A stretch of 64,000 nt of DNA from Geobacteraceae bacterium GWC2_53_11 (GCA_001802645.1 MGZJ01000049.1:1342-65341); one strand, 5' to 3'. Positions 28,574 through 38,826 are shown, counted from the first letter of the stretch. Made by a program: numbers and translations. The notes: a model not told the origin generated them from the letters alone.

Positions 28574-30832
28574 ATGGACTTGAATTATCCAATAATTTCA
28601 ATAGTTATCCCTGTTTATAATGGGTCCAACTACCTTCAGGCGGCAATTGACAGCGCGCTTGCACAAACTTACCGTGATGTTGAGGTGATTGTTGTTAACG
28701 ACGGCTCCTGCGATGAAGGCAAAACGGAGGCTATTGCCCAAAGCTATGGCGCAAGAATCCGTTATGTTTCCAAGGAAAACGGGGGAGTTGCAAGTGCTCT
28801 TAATATGGGGATCCGTCTGGCACAGGGGGATTACATCTCGTGGTTGAGTCATGACGATATTTACCTGCCTGATAAGGTCAAGCGGCAAGTCTCCCTAATG
28901 CGCAGGCAAACGCACCAGCGAGTAATCATCTATAGCGATTACGAAGCTCTCCACGTCGACAAGGATAAGCTTTTCAGCTGTAAAATATCCCATCTCACTC
29001 CCGACAACTATCTTCGGAACATGTTGCAGTTGCTCTTTAGATCAGAGCTGCATGGTTGTTCGATGCTGATCCCGAAAGATTGTTTTGAAGAAGTTGGCTT
29101 TTTCAGCGAACAACTAAGGACAACCCAGGATTATGACCTCTGGTTCAAGTTGCTGAGGTACGGGTATGAGTTTGTTCATCTGCCGGAAGTTCTTATCAGG
29201 GTTCGGTGGCATCAGAATCAGGGTACACTCTCAATGTTCGACATTCACGTTCGCGAGGTGGAAAACCTGTACGTCTGGGCCTTTGATCAGTTTCGTAAAG
29301 AAATAATTACCTTTCCCGCTGAAGAAATCCACGATCTAATAACGGTGCTACGTCGTAGAACCCTCAAAATTGCGCCGGATTATATCGCTGCCTCGGTTCG
29401 TAGTGCTGATTATAAGCTTTTTTGCAAGCTAGGCATCAGGCTTCTGTGTAGGAATTTTACTGACAGGTTTAAAGCTCTGATCATGAAAACCGCAAGCGTC
29501 GGGTTATATCTCGTCCCTCAAGTCGTACAAAATTGGATTTTTTATTTAATCGACCGGTACGTGTTTTTTATCAAAATTGACAGAACAAATCATAGCCGTA
29601 GTATCGTGTTTGTGGTCTTGCCGGAGAGTTTGCATACTGCCCGCTGGATAAATCAGTTTATTGATCAGGGTTGGGATCTTCATGTTTTTCCAGCGCTGGA
29701 CACGGGTAAGGTGCATCCTGAATTAAAAAATACAACAGTTTATTACTCTTTTTATGGAGATATCGGTATAAATGAAAAGTCTGGCAACCGATATCAAGGA
29801 ATCTACTTGCCTACCTCGATGGGAGTATTTGCTGCGGTGCTTCTGCGATCCCTTCTACAACGATTCTACCCGTCATATCGAGCTCATCAACTGTCCAGGC
29901 TGATCCGGCGAATCAACCCTGACGTTGTCCACTCAATGGAGTTTCAAATTGCAGGGTACTTGACCCTGGAAGTAAGAGAAGTTTTCGGAAAGGAGTTCCC
30001 AAAATGGATAGCCACCAATTGGGGTAACGATATCTATCTCTACGGGAAACTTCATCAACATCAGCCGATTATCAGGCGTCTCTTGGAGTGTTGCGATTAT
30101 TATTCCTGTGAATGCAACCGCGATGTTGTCTTGGCACGGGAGAATGGTTTCAAAGGTGTGGTCCTCCCTGTATTTCCAAATACCGGTGGTTACGATTTGG
30201 CTCTGGCCAAAAAACTTCAGCATCCCGGCCCCATCTCTGAGCGACGGCTGATAATGCTCAAGGGGTATGGTCTGGAACGTGGACGTGCCGTCTCCGCACT
30301 ACGGGCTCTAGAACGCTGCGCCGATCTGCTGAAAGAAAATAATTATCAAATTGTAATTTATTTGGCCAGCCATGATGTCATCTTTGCTGCGAACTTATTA
30401 GCCAGCACAACGGATGTCGATATAAGAGTTTTTCCGTTCTCAGCAGATGCGGGACGTCAGCATTATGCCCTGAGTCACGAAGAGATTCTCAGGTTACACG
30501 GGCAGGCTCGCATTTCGATCAATAACAACATCTCAGACGGTATTGCAATTTCGCTCCTGGATGCCATGGTTATGGGCTCTTTCCCTATCCATAGCTGCGG
30601 TGCCTGTGGTGATGAATGGTTTGATGACGGAATAACCGGGTTGATTGTATCCCCCAATGATCCTGAAGAGATTGAAGCAGCCATCCGAAAGGCATTGACT
30701 GATGACGACTTGGTCAACAAGGCAGCTGCCATTAACTGGAATACCGCGTTGGAAAGACTGGATTATACGGAGCTGAGAGAACTGTCTGTGCAGTTTTATT
30801 CACGTGTTTTTACAGGGAGCGAAGGGCGATAA
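28574..30832 (+). CDS. Two-domain glycosyltransferase (GT2 N-terminus + GT4-like C-terminus)
   Basis: N-term ISIVIPVYNGSNYLQAAIDSALAQTY...VVNDGS; C-term ISINNNISDGIAISLLDAMVMGSFPIHS...GITGLIVSPNDPEEIEAAI. Confidence 0.85.
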   Translation: MDLNYPIISIVIPVYNGSNYLQAAIDSALAQTYRDVEVIVVNDGSCDEGKTEAIAQSYGARIRYVSKENGGVASALNMGIRLAQGDYISWLSHDDIYLPDKVKRQVSLMRRQTHQRVIIYSDYEALHVDKDKLFSCKISHLTPDNYLRNMLQLLFRSELHGCSMLIPKDCFEEVGFFSEQLRTTQDYDLWFKLLRYGYEFVHLPEVLIRVRWHQNQGTLSMFDIHVREVENLYVWAFDQFRKEIITFPAEEIHDLITVLRRRTLKIAPDYIAASVRSADYKLFCKLGIRLLCRNFTDRFKALIMKTASVGLYLVPQVVQNWIFYLIDRYVFFIKIDRTNHSRSIVFVVLPESLHTARWINQFIDQGWDLHVFPALDTGKVHPELKNTTVYYSFYGDIGINEKSGNRYQGIYLPTSMGVFAAVLLRSLLQRFYPSYRAHQLSRLIRRINPDVVHSMEFQIAGYLTLEVREVFGKEFPKWIATNWGNDIYLYGKLHQHQPIIRRLLECCDYYSCECNRDVVLARENGFKGVVLPVFPNTGGYDLALAKKLQHPGPISERRLIMLKGYGLERGRAVSALRALERCADLLKENNYQIVIYLASHDVIFAANLLASTTDVDIRVFPFSADAGRQHYALSHEEILRLHGQARISINNNISDGIAISLLDAMVMGSFPIHSCGACGDEWFDDGITGLIVSPNDPEEIEAAIRKALTDDDLVNKAAAINWNTALERLDYTELRELSVQFYSRVFTGSEGR

Positions 30833-30870
30833 TGAATGACGCAGCCTGAAGAGAAAAGAAAGGATTTCGC

Positions 30871-31749
30871 ATGCCCAAACCAAAAATCTTGATTCTCGGT
30901 GTAACCGGTATGTTGGGACATACGTTGTTTAAGAAACTTATTACTTCAACCATGTATGAAGTATATGGCACGGCACGTTCTGTAAAAGTGCTGGATCGTT
31001 TTTTTTCTGAAGACGAGCACCGACGTATCCGACCATTTGTCGATGCCGATAATTTTGATACGGTAATCAGGGCTCTTGGTTCGGTCCAGCCGGATATTGT
31101 CATCAACTGTATCGGTTTGATCAAGCAGCTTCCCATCGGCCATGACCCGCTGACCGCGATCACCATCAATGCCCAGTTACCGCACCGGATTTCACTGATA
31201 TGCAGGGCCGCAAATGCGCGACTGATTCATATCAGTACCGATTGTGTGTTTGATGGGCTGGAAGGAATGTATACCGAATCAGACTCTCCATCACCGGCTG
31301 ACCTTTATGGCAGGACAAAGCTTCTGGGAGAAACAACCTATCAACATTGCATAACGCTCCGGACCTCTATCATCGGACATGAGCTTAAGGATAAACTTGG
31401 TCTGGTGGAATGGTTTCTTGCGCAAAAATATTCTGTACGAGGCTATACTCGCGCAATATACTCTGGATTTTCAACATTGGAGCTGGCAAAGATCATAGAA
31501 AGGTATGTGCTTCCCAATAACGACCTTTCAGGGCTCTACCACGTGTCTTCAGAGCCGATCAGTAAATATGATCTGCTTTGCCTTGTGCGTGAGCGGTACT
31601 GTAAGGAAATAGAGATTGAGCCGTATGCTGATTTTGTCTGCGATCGTTCTCTTGATTCGAGCCGGTTTCGCGCCGCGACCGGGTATATGCCGCCGACATG
31701 GGAGGAAATGGTGACGCGTATGTACGAAGGAAGTATGTCGAAGGGTTAA
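30871..31749 (+). CDS. RmlD-like NAD(P)-dependent sugar reductase (SDR)
   Basis: ILILGVTGMLGHTLFKKL, IHISTDCVFDGLEGMYTESDSPSPADLYGRTKLLGE. Confidence 0.82.
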   Translation: MPKPKILILGVTGMLGHTLFKKLITSTMYEVYGTARSVKVLDRFFSEDEHRRIRPFVDADNFDTVIRALGSVQPDIVINCIGLIKQLPIGHDPLTAITINAQLPHRISLICRAANARLIHISTDCVFDGLEGMYTESDSPSPADLYGRTKLLGETTYQHCITLRTSIIGHELKDKLGLVEWFLAQKYSVRGYTRAIYSGFSTLELAKIIERYVLPNNDLSGLYHVSSEPISKYDLLCLVRERYCKEIEIEPYADFVCDRSLDSSRFRAATGYMPPTWEEMVTRMYEGSMSKG

Positions 31750-31829
31750 AGGCGCTACGTGCGTTGAATTGATGAATTGCGCTGTTTTCGTTAGGTTACA
31801 GTTCAGCATAGTTCAAGGAGGTCTCTCTC

Positions 31830-32840
31830 ATGTTCAAAAATAAAACCCTGCTTATAACCGGCGGCACCGGCTCGTTCGGTAATGCCGTGCTGCAGCGTTT
31901 TCTAAATACTGATATCAGGGAAATCCGCATCTTCAGTCGGGATGAGAAGAAGCAAGAAGATATGCGGATTGCGCTGAACAATCCGAAACTGAAGTTCTTC
32001 ATCGGTGATGTGCGACTGCTGGACAGCGTGGATTCTGCCATGAAAGGTGTGGATTTCGTCTTTCACGCCGCGGCTCTCAAACAGGTGCCTTCGTGTGAGT
32101 TCTACCCTCTGGAAGCAGTACGTACCAATATTCTCGGTGCAGAGAATGTATTCAATGCAGCAATAAACAACCATGTCCCAAAGGTGATTGTTCTCAGCAC
32201 TGACAAGGCGGTCTACCCGATTAACGCCATGGGCCTTTCCAAGGCGATGATGGAAAAACTTATGGTGGCCAAGTCGCGTACAGCCTCGTCTAGCGGCACT
32301 GCGTTCTGTGCAACTCGTTACGGCAATGTGATGGCATCCCGCGGTTCGGTGATCCCGCTTTTTGTTCAGCAGATTAAAGAAGGGAAACCAATGACCATCA
32401 CTGACCCCAAAATGACACGATTCCTCATGTCACTGGAGGACTCGGTCAACTTGGTATTGTATGCGTTTTCACATGCCGCGTCCGGGGATATCTTTATCCA
32501 GAAAGCACCGGCTTCCACGATCCTGGACTTAGCAGTTGCTTTAAAAGATATTTTCAAGGCTGATAATGAGATCAAAGTCATCGGTACACGTCATGGTGAA
32601 AAACTTTATGAAACGTTAGTTAACCGCGAAGAAATGGTGCGGGCGGTCGATATGAAAGGTTTCTACCGCATCCCGGCGGACAACAGAGAACTGAACTACA
32701 ACAAGTATTTCAGTGAGGGAGAGCAGTCGATCTCGGAGATTGATGATTACACTTCCCACAACACGCAACGACTGTCGGTGCCTGAGGTGAAGGAACTGTT
32801 GCAGGGACTCGATTTCATCAAGGAGCAACTCCATGTTTAA
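31830..32840 (+). CDS. UDP-GlcNAc 4,6-dehydratase/5-epimerase-type SDR (CapE/FnlA/WbjB family)
   Basis: LLITGGTGSFGNAVLQRFL...FHAAALKQVPSCEFYPLEAVRTNILGAENV...LSTDKAVYPINAMGLSKAMMEKL. Confidence 0.88.
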   Translation: MFKNKTLLITGGTGSFGNAVLQRFLNTDIREIRIFSRDEKKQEDMRIALNNPKLKFFIGDVRLLDSVDSAMKGVDFVFHAAALKQVPSCEFYPLEAVRTNILGAENVFNAAINNHVPKVIVLSTDKAVYPINAMGLSKAMMEKLMVAKSRTASSSGTAFCATRYGNVMASRGSVIPLFVQQIKEGKPMTITDPKMTRFLMSLEDSVNLVLYAFSHAASGDIFIQKAPASTILDLAVALKDIFKADNEIKVIGTRHGEKLYETLVNREEMVRAVDMKGFYRIPADNRELNYNKYFSEGEQSISEIDDYTSHNTQRLSVPEVKELLQGLDFIKEQLHV

Positions 32841-33957
32841 AGTGGTAACCATAGTCGGTACACGTCCCGAAATTATCAAGCTTAGTCGTGTTATCTGCGA
32901 ACTGGACCTGCACATAGAGCACACTCTAGTGCATACGGGGCAGAATTTTGACTATGAGCTTAACGAGATCTTCTTCCAGCAACTTGCGGTACGCAAACCT
33001 GATTACTTTTTGGAGGCTGCCGCAGACACAGCTGCACGAACCATCGGCAATGTGATTGCCAAAGCCGACGAACTGCTGGCACAGATACGGCCTGACGCCC
33101 TGCTGGTGCTCGGTGACACCAACAGTTGCCTGGCTGTAATTGCGGCAAAACGCCTTAAAATTCCAGTTTTTCACATGGAGGCCGGAAACCGCTGCTTCGA
33201 CCAGCGGGTCCCTGAGGAGACCAATCGAAAGATTATTGATCATACGAGCGATATTAATATAGTTTTTTCCGAGCACGCCCGGCGCTATCTGCTGGCCGAG
33301 GGAATTAGGCCCGAAACGGTGGTTAAGACCGGATCGCCCATGAAGGAGGTGCTGGATTACTATTGTCCGCAGATTGAGACTTCGGATGTTCTGTCTCGCC
33401 TTGAACTCGAAACAGGTCAGTTTTTTTTAGTCAGTGTCCATCGTGAAGAAAATGTGAACAGCGAACAGAATTTCACTGACCTCCTAGCTTCATTGAACGC
33501 AATTGCGGAACACTACGACAAGCCGGTGATTGTCTCTACCCATCCTCGTACCCGCAAACAATTGGAAGTGTTGAATGTTCAGAATATGAACCCGTTGATC
33601 CGCTTCCTGAAGCCGCTAGGCTTTTTCGATTACGTCAAGTTGCAGCAGCATGCCCAGTGCGTCGTTTCTGACAGTGGTACGATTACGGAGGAATCCTCAA
33701 TCCTTGGCTTTCCGGCTATCACCATTCGTCAGGCCCACGAGCGGCCCGAAGGGATGGACGAGGCGACGCTCATTATGAGCGGCCTTCATCCGGAGATGGT
33801 ACTGAAAGCCATAAAGGTCGCCGTTGCCCATTATGCTGACGGCGTCCGGCCGTTCCGGCTGTTGCCCGACTACGATGTGGAGAATGTTTCCCGGAAGGTT
33901 CTACGGATAATTCTCAGTTACACCGAGTACGTTAATCGGACGGTCTGGTATAAGTGA
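32833..33957 (+). CDS. UDP-N-acetylglucosamine 2-epimerase family (non-hydrolysing; WecB/FnlC-like)
   Basis: KVVTIVGTRPEIIKLSRVI...LVHTGQNFDYELNEIFF...VLGDTNSCLA...HMEAGNRCFDQRVPEETNRKIIDH. Confidence 0.92.
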   Translation: MFKVVTIVGTRPEIIKLSRVICELDLHIEHTLVHTGQNFDYELNEIFFQQLAVRKPDYFLEAAADTAARTIGNVIAKADELLAQIRPDALLVLGDTNSCLAVIAAKRLKIPVFHMEAGNRCFDQRVPEETNRKIIDHTSDINIVFSEHARRYLLAEGIRPETVVKTGSPMKEVLDYYCPQIETSDVLSRLELETGQFFLVSVHREENVNSEQNFTDLLASLNAIAEHYDKPVIVSTHPRTRKQLEVLNVQNMNPLIRFLKPLGFFDYVKLQQHAQCVVSDSGTITEESSILGFPAITIRQAHERPEGMDEATLIMSGLHPEMVLKAIKVAVAHYADGVRPFRLLPDYDVENVSRKVLRIILSYTEYVNRTVWYK

Positions 33958-34917
33958 ATGACTGATTTTAATCCCAAGGTTTCTATAATAATTCCAGTTT
34001 ACAATGGTGCCAATTATCTCAGGGAGGCAATCAATAGTGCACTAGCTCAAACATACGGAAATGTCGAGGTGCTTGTTGTAAACGATGGCTCGACAGATAG
34101 TGGTGCGACCGAGAAAATTATTAAGTCATATGGAAGCCGGATTCGTTATTTCAGCAAGGAGAATGGTGGGGTAGCTTCTGCGCTTAATGAGGGAATCAGG
34201 GGGATGTCGGGTGAGTTCTTTTCTTGGTTGAGCCATGACGATGTCTACCTACCCGAAAAGGTTGCAGTACAGATTGCCCTGATGCAGCAGTTGCAGAGTC
34301 CAACTGTGCTTTACGGTGATTATGAGTTGATCAATGGTTTGTCTCAGGTTCTCAGAAGAGTGACGATACAGCACTATTCTCCCAGCGAATTTCGACAGGC
34401 GCTAGTCTGCGATAACCCGATTCACGGCTGTTCGGCCATGGTACCCCGAGTCTGTTTTGAAAAAGTGGGGCTGTTTGACGAATGTTTGCGGACTACACAG
34501 GACTACGACCTGTGGTTCCGTATGGCCAAGGCATATGAATTTCTTCATATGCCCGTGGTTTTACTCAAATCACGTGAACATGCGGAACAGGGAACTGTCA
34601 CCATGAGTGCGCTTCACAACCGCGAGTGCAATGACTATCTGATATCCGGCATGCAACAATTGGTAGCTGAACTGTTAGCAAAAGGGGAAAGCAAGGAATC
34701 GTCCAGCATGTTTATGGCAACCTGCGCCATCAGCTTCAGGAGGAGGGGGTTCTCTCAAACAGCCAAGCAAGCATTTAGGGAGGTCAAACTGACGGCTGGC
34801 GTCTGGAAGTTGTTGATGCACACCCAATATCGTACGCTGCTCTTGAGTTACCTAAACTGTTGCGTCCAGCGCCTCTGTCAGCAGATGCGTCTGCAACTCT
34901 TCCAAGGCAGGAGGTAA
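33958..34917 (+). CDS. Family 2 glycosyltransferase
   Basis: VSIIIPVYNGANYLREAINSALAQTYGNVEVLVVNDGSTDSG...WLSHDDVYLPEKV. Confidence 0.9.
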   Translation: MTDFNPKVSIIIPVYNGANYLREAINSALAQTYGNVEVLVVNDGSTDSGATEKIIKSYGSRIRYFSKENGGVASALNEGIRGMSGEFFSWLSHDDVYLPEKVAVQIALMQQLQSPTVLYGDYELINGLSQVLRRVTIQHYSPSEFRQALVCDNPIHGCSAMVPRVCFEKVGLFDECLRTTQDYDLWFRMAKAYEFLHMPVVLLKSREHAEQGTVTMSALHNRECNDYLISGMQQLVAELLAKGESKESSSMFMATCAISFRRRGFSQTAKQAFREVKLTAGVWKLLMHTQYRTLLLSYLNCCVQRLCQQMRLQLFQGRR

Positions 34918-34922
34918 GGGGT

Positions 34923-35783
34923 ATGAGTTTGACTTGCGATCTCCAAGTTGCTGATGAATTGATTAACCATAATAGGGAGATGCACGATCTACTCGCTCCT
35001 CTCTACGAAGGACGCCACGGAGAAATATTCAATCCAACGGAGCAGCGCAGGATCCACAATCTACTTCAGTCTATTTTGGGGAAAACGCTTAGTCAGGGTG
35101 CTCCGCGAGTCCTTGATTTTGGCGCTGGAACCGGTAATCTGACCAGGCAGTTCTTGAAACTTGGGGCTACTGTGGTAGCAGCTGACGTGTCTGAAGGCAG
35201 TCTAGGAGAGTTGCGAGCATTGACCGGTCGGCAGAGCCGTCTGGAAACCTTGATCCTTAACGGTCGCGATCTGGCTGGTGTAAATTCCGACAGCTTCAAC
35301 ATTGTGGCTGCGTATTCAGTGCTGCATCATGTACCTGACTACCTTTCGATTATTGAAGAATTCGTAAGGGTGGTGAAACCAGGCGGTATAATATACATCG
35401 ATCACGAAGTCGGCCCCCTATATTGGAATGATAATGCGGAATATCTGGCGTATTGTCAGGAATTAGCGGAGTTTCAGAAGGTCCAGCCTGAAAATATCCT
35501 GCAAAGATTGCTGAGGCTGTTAACCCGAAGAGGGGGGGGGCGTCATATTTTGGCGACATTAAGACTGAGGGGTAATCAGGTCGTTGATGATGGTGATATT
35601 CATGTTTATAAGCACGACCATATAGAATGGCCAGCGATCAGAGAGCGTCTGGAGCCTTTCTGTAAGATTGTGGTGGAAGAGGATTATCTTGTTTGTCGAG
35701 AACTTCAGGATCCACCTCATGTGTGGTCTCGCTGGAGTGGTCGTAGTGTTGACATGCGATATCTCGTTGCACGTAAAAAGTGA
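34923..35783 (+). CDS. Class I SAM-dependent methyltransferase
   Basis: RVLDFGAGTGNLTRQFLKLGATVVAADVSEG...FNIVAAYSVLHHVPDY; ATG 34923. Confidence 0.88.
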   Translation: MSLTCDLQVADELINHNREMHDLLAPLYEGRHGEIFNPTEQRRIHNLLQSILGKTLSQGAPRVLDFGAGTGNLTRQFLKLGATVVAADVSEGSLGELRALTGRQSRLETLILNGRDLAGVNSDSFNIVAAYSVLHHVPDYLSIIEEFVRVVKPGGIIYIDHEVGPLYWNDNAEYLAYCQELAEFQKVQPENILQRLLRLLTRRGGGRHILATLRLRGNQVVDDGDIHVYKHDHIEWPAIRERLEPFCKIVVEEDYLVCRELQDPPHVWSRWSGRSVDMRYLVARKK

Positions 35784-35790
35784 GTTACTG

Positions 35791-36891
35791 ATGAGGGTCC
35801 TGGTAATTGTTACTGATACGTATTCGTATGGTGGCACCTGTCGTTTTCTTGAGCGATTGCTTGAAATGCATAGTCAGCAACGCATAGAAACTGCATTGCT
35901 CGTTCCAGAATGCGACTATGGTGAATATGTTGCTCTACTGGTACCACGATTTTCTGTTGAGGTTTTTGCTGCCCGAAACCGTGTTGGTCCAGATACATCG
36001 CCATTTTTGACTCCACTCTTTGATGGTTTGTTCTCCTGGCGTACGGTTCGCTCTTGGCTGCCTGATCTGATAGTCGTGTCAACCGGCGATCCGGGAAGAA
36101 TGTCGGTTGTTCTCTATTATCCCGTTCCTGTCCTTTATATTCTTCACTCAGCACCAGAATACCGATTTCGTTTCCTACCGAGATGTTATCTGCAACTGGG
36201 ATTGTTGTTCAATAACGTGGTCATGACCGTTTCAAAAGCTGCTGCTGATTCAATTTCACATCTTATGGGAATCCCGAGAGAAAAGATTGCGGTAGTTCAT
36301 AATAGCTGTAAATTCGTAGAACAGTCTGTAGATGGACGTCTGGCTGTAGTCCTGACGGTCGGGCATGTTGTTTCTTACAAAAACCCTTTAGGCTGGCTTG
36401 CTGCTGCTCAAATGGTTATACAGGATCGGCCTGATGTTTCATTTGTATGGGTAGGAGACGGCGAGATGCTTGATTCAATGCGAGTCAAGATTAACGCGCT
36501 TGGCCTTGAAGATCGCATCAGACTCCCCGGGTTTATTGCTGAGCCTTCAACCTGGTACGAAACTGCGCAGGTATATTTTCAGCCGAGTCTTCGGGAGAGT
36601 CATGGCATTGCAGTGCTTGAAGCCATGCTGCACGGACTACCGTGTGTGGTTGCTGATACAGGAGGAATGCCGGAATCGGTGGTTAACGGGGAGACCGGCT
36701 ATGTGTGTCCGCCTGCTGATTCGGCCTGTTTTGCCGGGCGTATTACTGAACTGCTTGGTGATTTTGCCTTGCGCGAACGTATGGGGAATGCTGGCAGGCA
36801 GAGAGTGGAAAGAAGTTTTACAGAAGAGATTCAGGAGCTGAAGATCATGGCTCTCTACGAGCGTCTTGTAATCAAGCTAGGTAAGCGATGA
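35791..36891 (+). CDS. Family 4 glycosyltransferase
   Basis: VLTVGHVVSYKNPLGWLAA...FQPSLRESHGIAVLEAMLHGLPCVVADTGGMPESVVNGETGYVCPP. Confidence 0.9.
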   Translation: MRVLVIVTDTYSYGGTCRFLERLLEMHSQQRIETALLVPECDYGEYVALLVPRFSVEVFAARNRVGPDTSPFLTPLFDGLFSWRTVRSWLPDLIVVSTGDPGRMSVVLYYPVPVLYILHSAPEYRFRFLPRCYLQLGLLFNNVVMTVSKAAADSISHLMGIPREKIAVVHNSCKFVEQSVDGRLAVVLTVGHVVSYKNPLGWLAAAQMVIQDRPDVSFVWVGDGEMLDSMRVKINALGLEDRIRLPGFIAEPSTWYETAQVYFQPSLRESHGIAVLEAMLHGLPCVVADTGGMPESVVNGETGYVCPPADSACFAGRITELLGDFALRERMGNAGRQRVERSFTEEIQELKIMALYERLVIKLGKR

Positions 36892-37838
36892 GTATTTTTA
36901 CCCTGACTACTCCGGTCGTTTTAATTGTCTTCAACCGACCGGATACTACTGCTCGCGTTTTTGCTGCAATACGGGATGCCCGACCGGCTCAGTTGTTTAT
37001 TGTTGCTGACGGTCCTCGCTCGGAACGCTTAGGTGACGTAGTCCTCTGTAATGAGGTGCGCTGCATCGTGGAACAAGTTGATTGGCAATGTGAGGTGTCA
37101 ATAAATTACTCGGATGTAAACCTAGGCTGTAAATTGCGAGTGTCAAGTGGATTGAACTGGGTTTTTGGGCTGGTTGAAGCGGCTATCATCCTGGAAGACG
37201 ACTGCCTGCCACATCCATCTTTTTTCGAATACTGTGAAAAACTTCTCAAATATTACAACGCTGATACAAGGATTATGCATATAGGTGGCTGTAATTATCA
37301 ATCGGGTAAAACACGCGGCGATGGCAGTTATTATTTCTCGCGCTTGAATCATGTATGGGGTTGGGCTACATGGAGACGTGCCTGGAAGTTCTATGATGTT
37401 GCTATGGGAACCTTTCCAACATTTCTTTTAACAAATCAAATTGCCAATGTATTTACAGAGCTGGAGGTTCAGGCATATTGGGTTAATAGCTTTTTGTCGG
37501 TTTATCGCAACAAACTGGACACTTGGGATTATCAATGGACGTATGCGATGTGGTGTCAAGATGGATTGGCCATCTTGCCTAATGTTAATATGATTTCAAA
37601 TATAGGATTTCATTCTGAAGCCACACATACGAAAGACAGCTCAAGTCGATTTGCTAATATGTCAACATTTCCCATGGATTTGATTGAGCATCCTTCTTGT
37701 GTGTTGCATGATATTGAAGCAGACAAATATTCATATAATTTATTGTTTAAGCCTGACCCTTTGAAGTCGGTATGTAACAAAATAATCATGTACTTTGCGG
37801 AACTGTTCTGCTCTACAGCTGACCGTAGCAAAAGATGA
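36888..37838 (+). CDS. Glycosyltransferase (GT-A-like; HlpA/sugar-transferase type)
   Basis: PVVLIVFNRPDTTARVFAAI...LFIVADGPR...AAIILEDDCLPHPSFFEYCEKLL...HVWGWATWRRAW. Confidence 0.8.
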   Translation: MSIFTLTTPVVLIVFNRPDTTARVFAAIRDARPAQLFIVADGPRSERLGDVVLCNEVRCIVEQVDWQCEVSINYSDVNLGCKLRVSSGLNWVFGLVEAAIILEDDCLPHPSFFEYCEKLLKYYNADTRIMHIGGCNYQSGKTRGDGSYYFSRLNHVWGWATWRRAWKFYDVAMGTFPTFLLTNQIANVFTELEVQAYWVNSFLSVYRNKLDTWDYQWTYAMWCQDGLAILPNVNMISNIGFHSEATHTKDSSSRFANMSTFPMDLIEHPSCVLHDIEADKYSYNLLFKPDPLKSVCNKIIMYFAELFCSTADRSKR

Positions 37839-37842
37839 TATT

Positions 37843-38826
37843 ATGCGATTTTCTTCTCCAGTCATTGAAAACGAGTGTCTTAATGTTGCGACATGTCCAT
37901 TATGCAATGGTGTAGATGTTGCTTCAAGGGAAAAGATTCCTGTAAACAATGTTGTAAAAATGTACAAAAGTTTGCTTGGTATTGATGTCTCTGAAGAGTT
38001 TGCAGAGGTGGTGTCATTTGATTGTATCAGATGCGGCGACTGTGATCTTTGTTATTTTTCTCCTGCTGTTTCCGGTTCTGAGCATTTTTACAAAATGCTT
38101 CAGGCTTTTAACTGGTATTACATGGACGAAAAAAATGAATACGATTTTGCTCGGCATTTGGTGAAGCCGACCGATGATATTCTTGAGATAGGGTGCGGGA
38201 AGGGAGCATTTGCCAAACTTATCAATTGCAAAAGCTTCCTTGGTTTGGAGTACAGCAAAGAGGCACAGATACTGGCATCTGAAAATGGTGTTAAGGTGAT
38301 CAGTGAGACTATCCAAAATCACAGCACTCATAAAGCTCAAGTTTACGATGTTGTTTGTTCATTCCAGGTGCTTGAGCATGTTACTGATGTTCGTTCGTTT
38401 ATAGAGTCTGCAGTAGTTTGTCTTAAGAATAATGGATTATTGATTGTTTCGACGCCTTCTTCTGACTCGTTCGCAGCACTTGTACCCAACTTCATTCTCG
38501 ATATGCCTCCTCATCATGTGACCCGGTGGAGCGATAACTCGCTTATAAACGCTGCTAAACTGTTTAATTTGGATCTGCTTGAATTATGGCATGAGCCATT
38601 ACAGGATATCCACCGGGGATTCTACGCTCAAACAATTTGTGCACATGCCGTGATGGAATTGTTTCGTCAACAGAACCGTGTCTGGAATGATTCATTTATA
38701 TACAGATTTGTGTCTATGGCGTGTCTTATACCATCCAAGCTGTTTGCCAAGTGTCTTCCCGGTCGTTTTTCCCATCCACGAGGCATTTCGGTTACCGCAG
38801 TATTTCGTAAACAGGCAGGAGAATGA
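37843..38826 (+). CDS. Class I SAM-dependent methyltransferase with N-terminal Cys motif
   Basis: CPLCNG... then ILEIGCGKGAFAKLI...DVVCSFQVLEHVTDVRSFIE; ATG 37843. Confidence 0.85.
   Translation: MRFSSPVIENECLNVATCPLCNGVDVASREKIPVNNVVKMYKSLLGIDVSEEFAEVVSFDCIRCGDCDLCYFSPAVSGSEHFYKMLQAFNWYYMDEKNEYDFARHLVKPTDDILEIGCGKGAFAKLINCKSFLGLEYSKEAQILASENGVKVISETIQNHSTHKAQVYDVVCSFQVLEHVTDVRSFIESAVVCLKNNGLLIVSTPSSDSFAALVPNFILDMPPHHVTRWSDNSLINAAKLFNLDLLELWHEPLQDIHRGFYAQTICAHAVMELFRQQNRVWNDSFIYRFVSMACLIPSKLFAKCLPGRFSHPRGISVTAVFRKQAGE

Noticed and set aside
33421-33428. T8 run in the UDP-GlcNAc 2-epimerase-like gene
   Set aside because: Short A/T homopolymers are common in this AT-richer section; not a convincing phase-variation tract.
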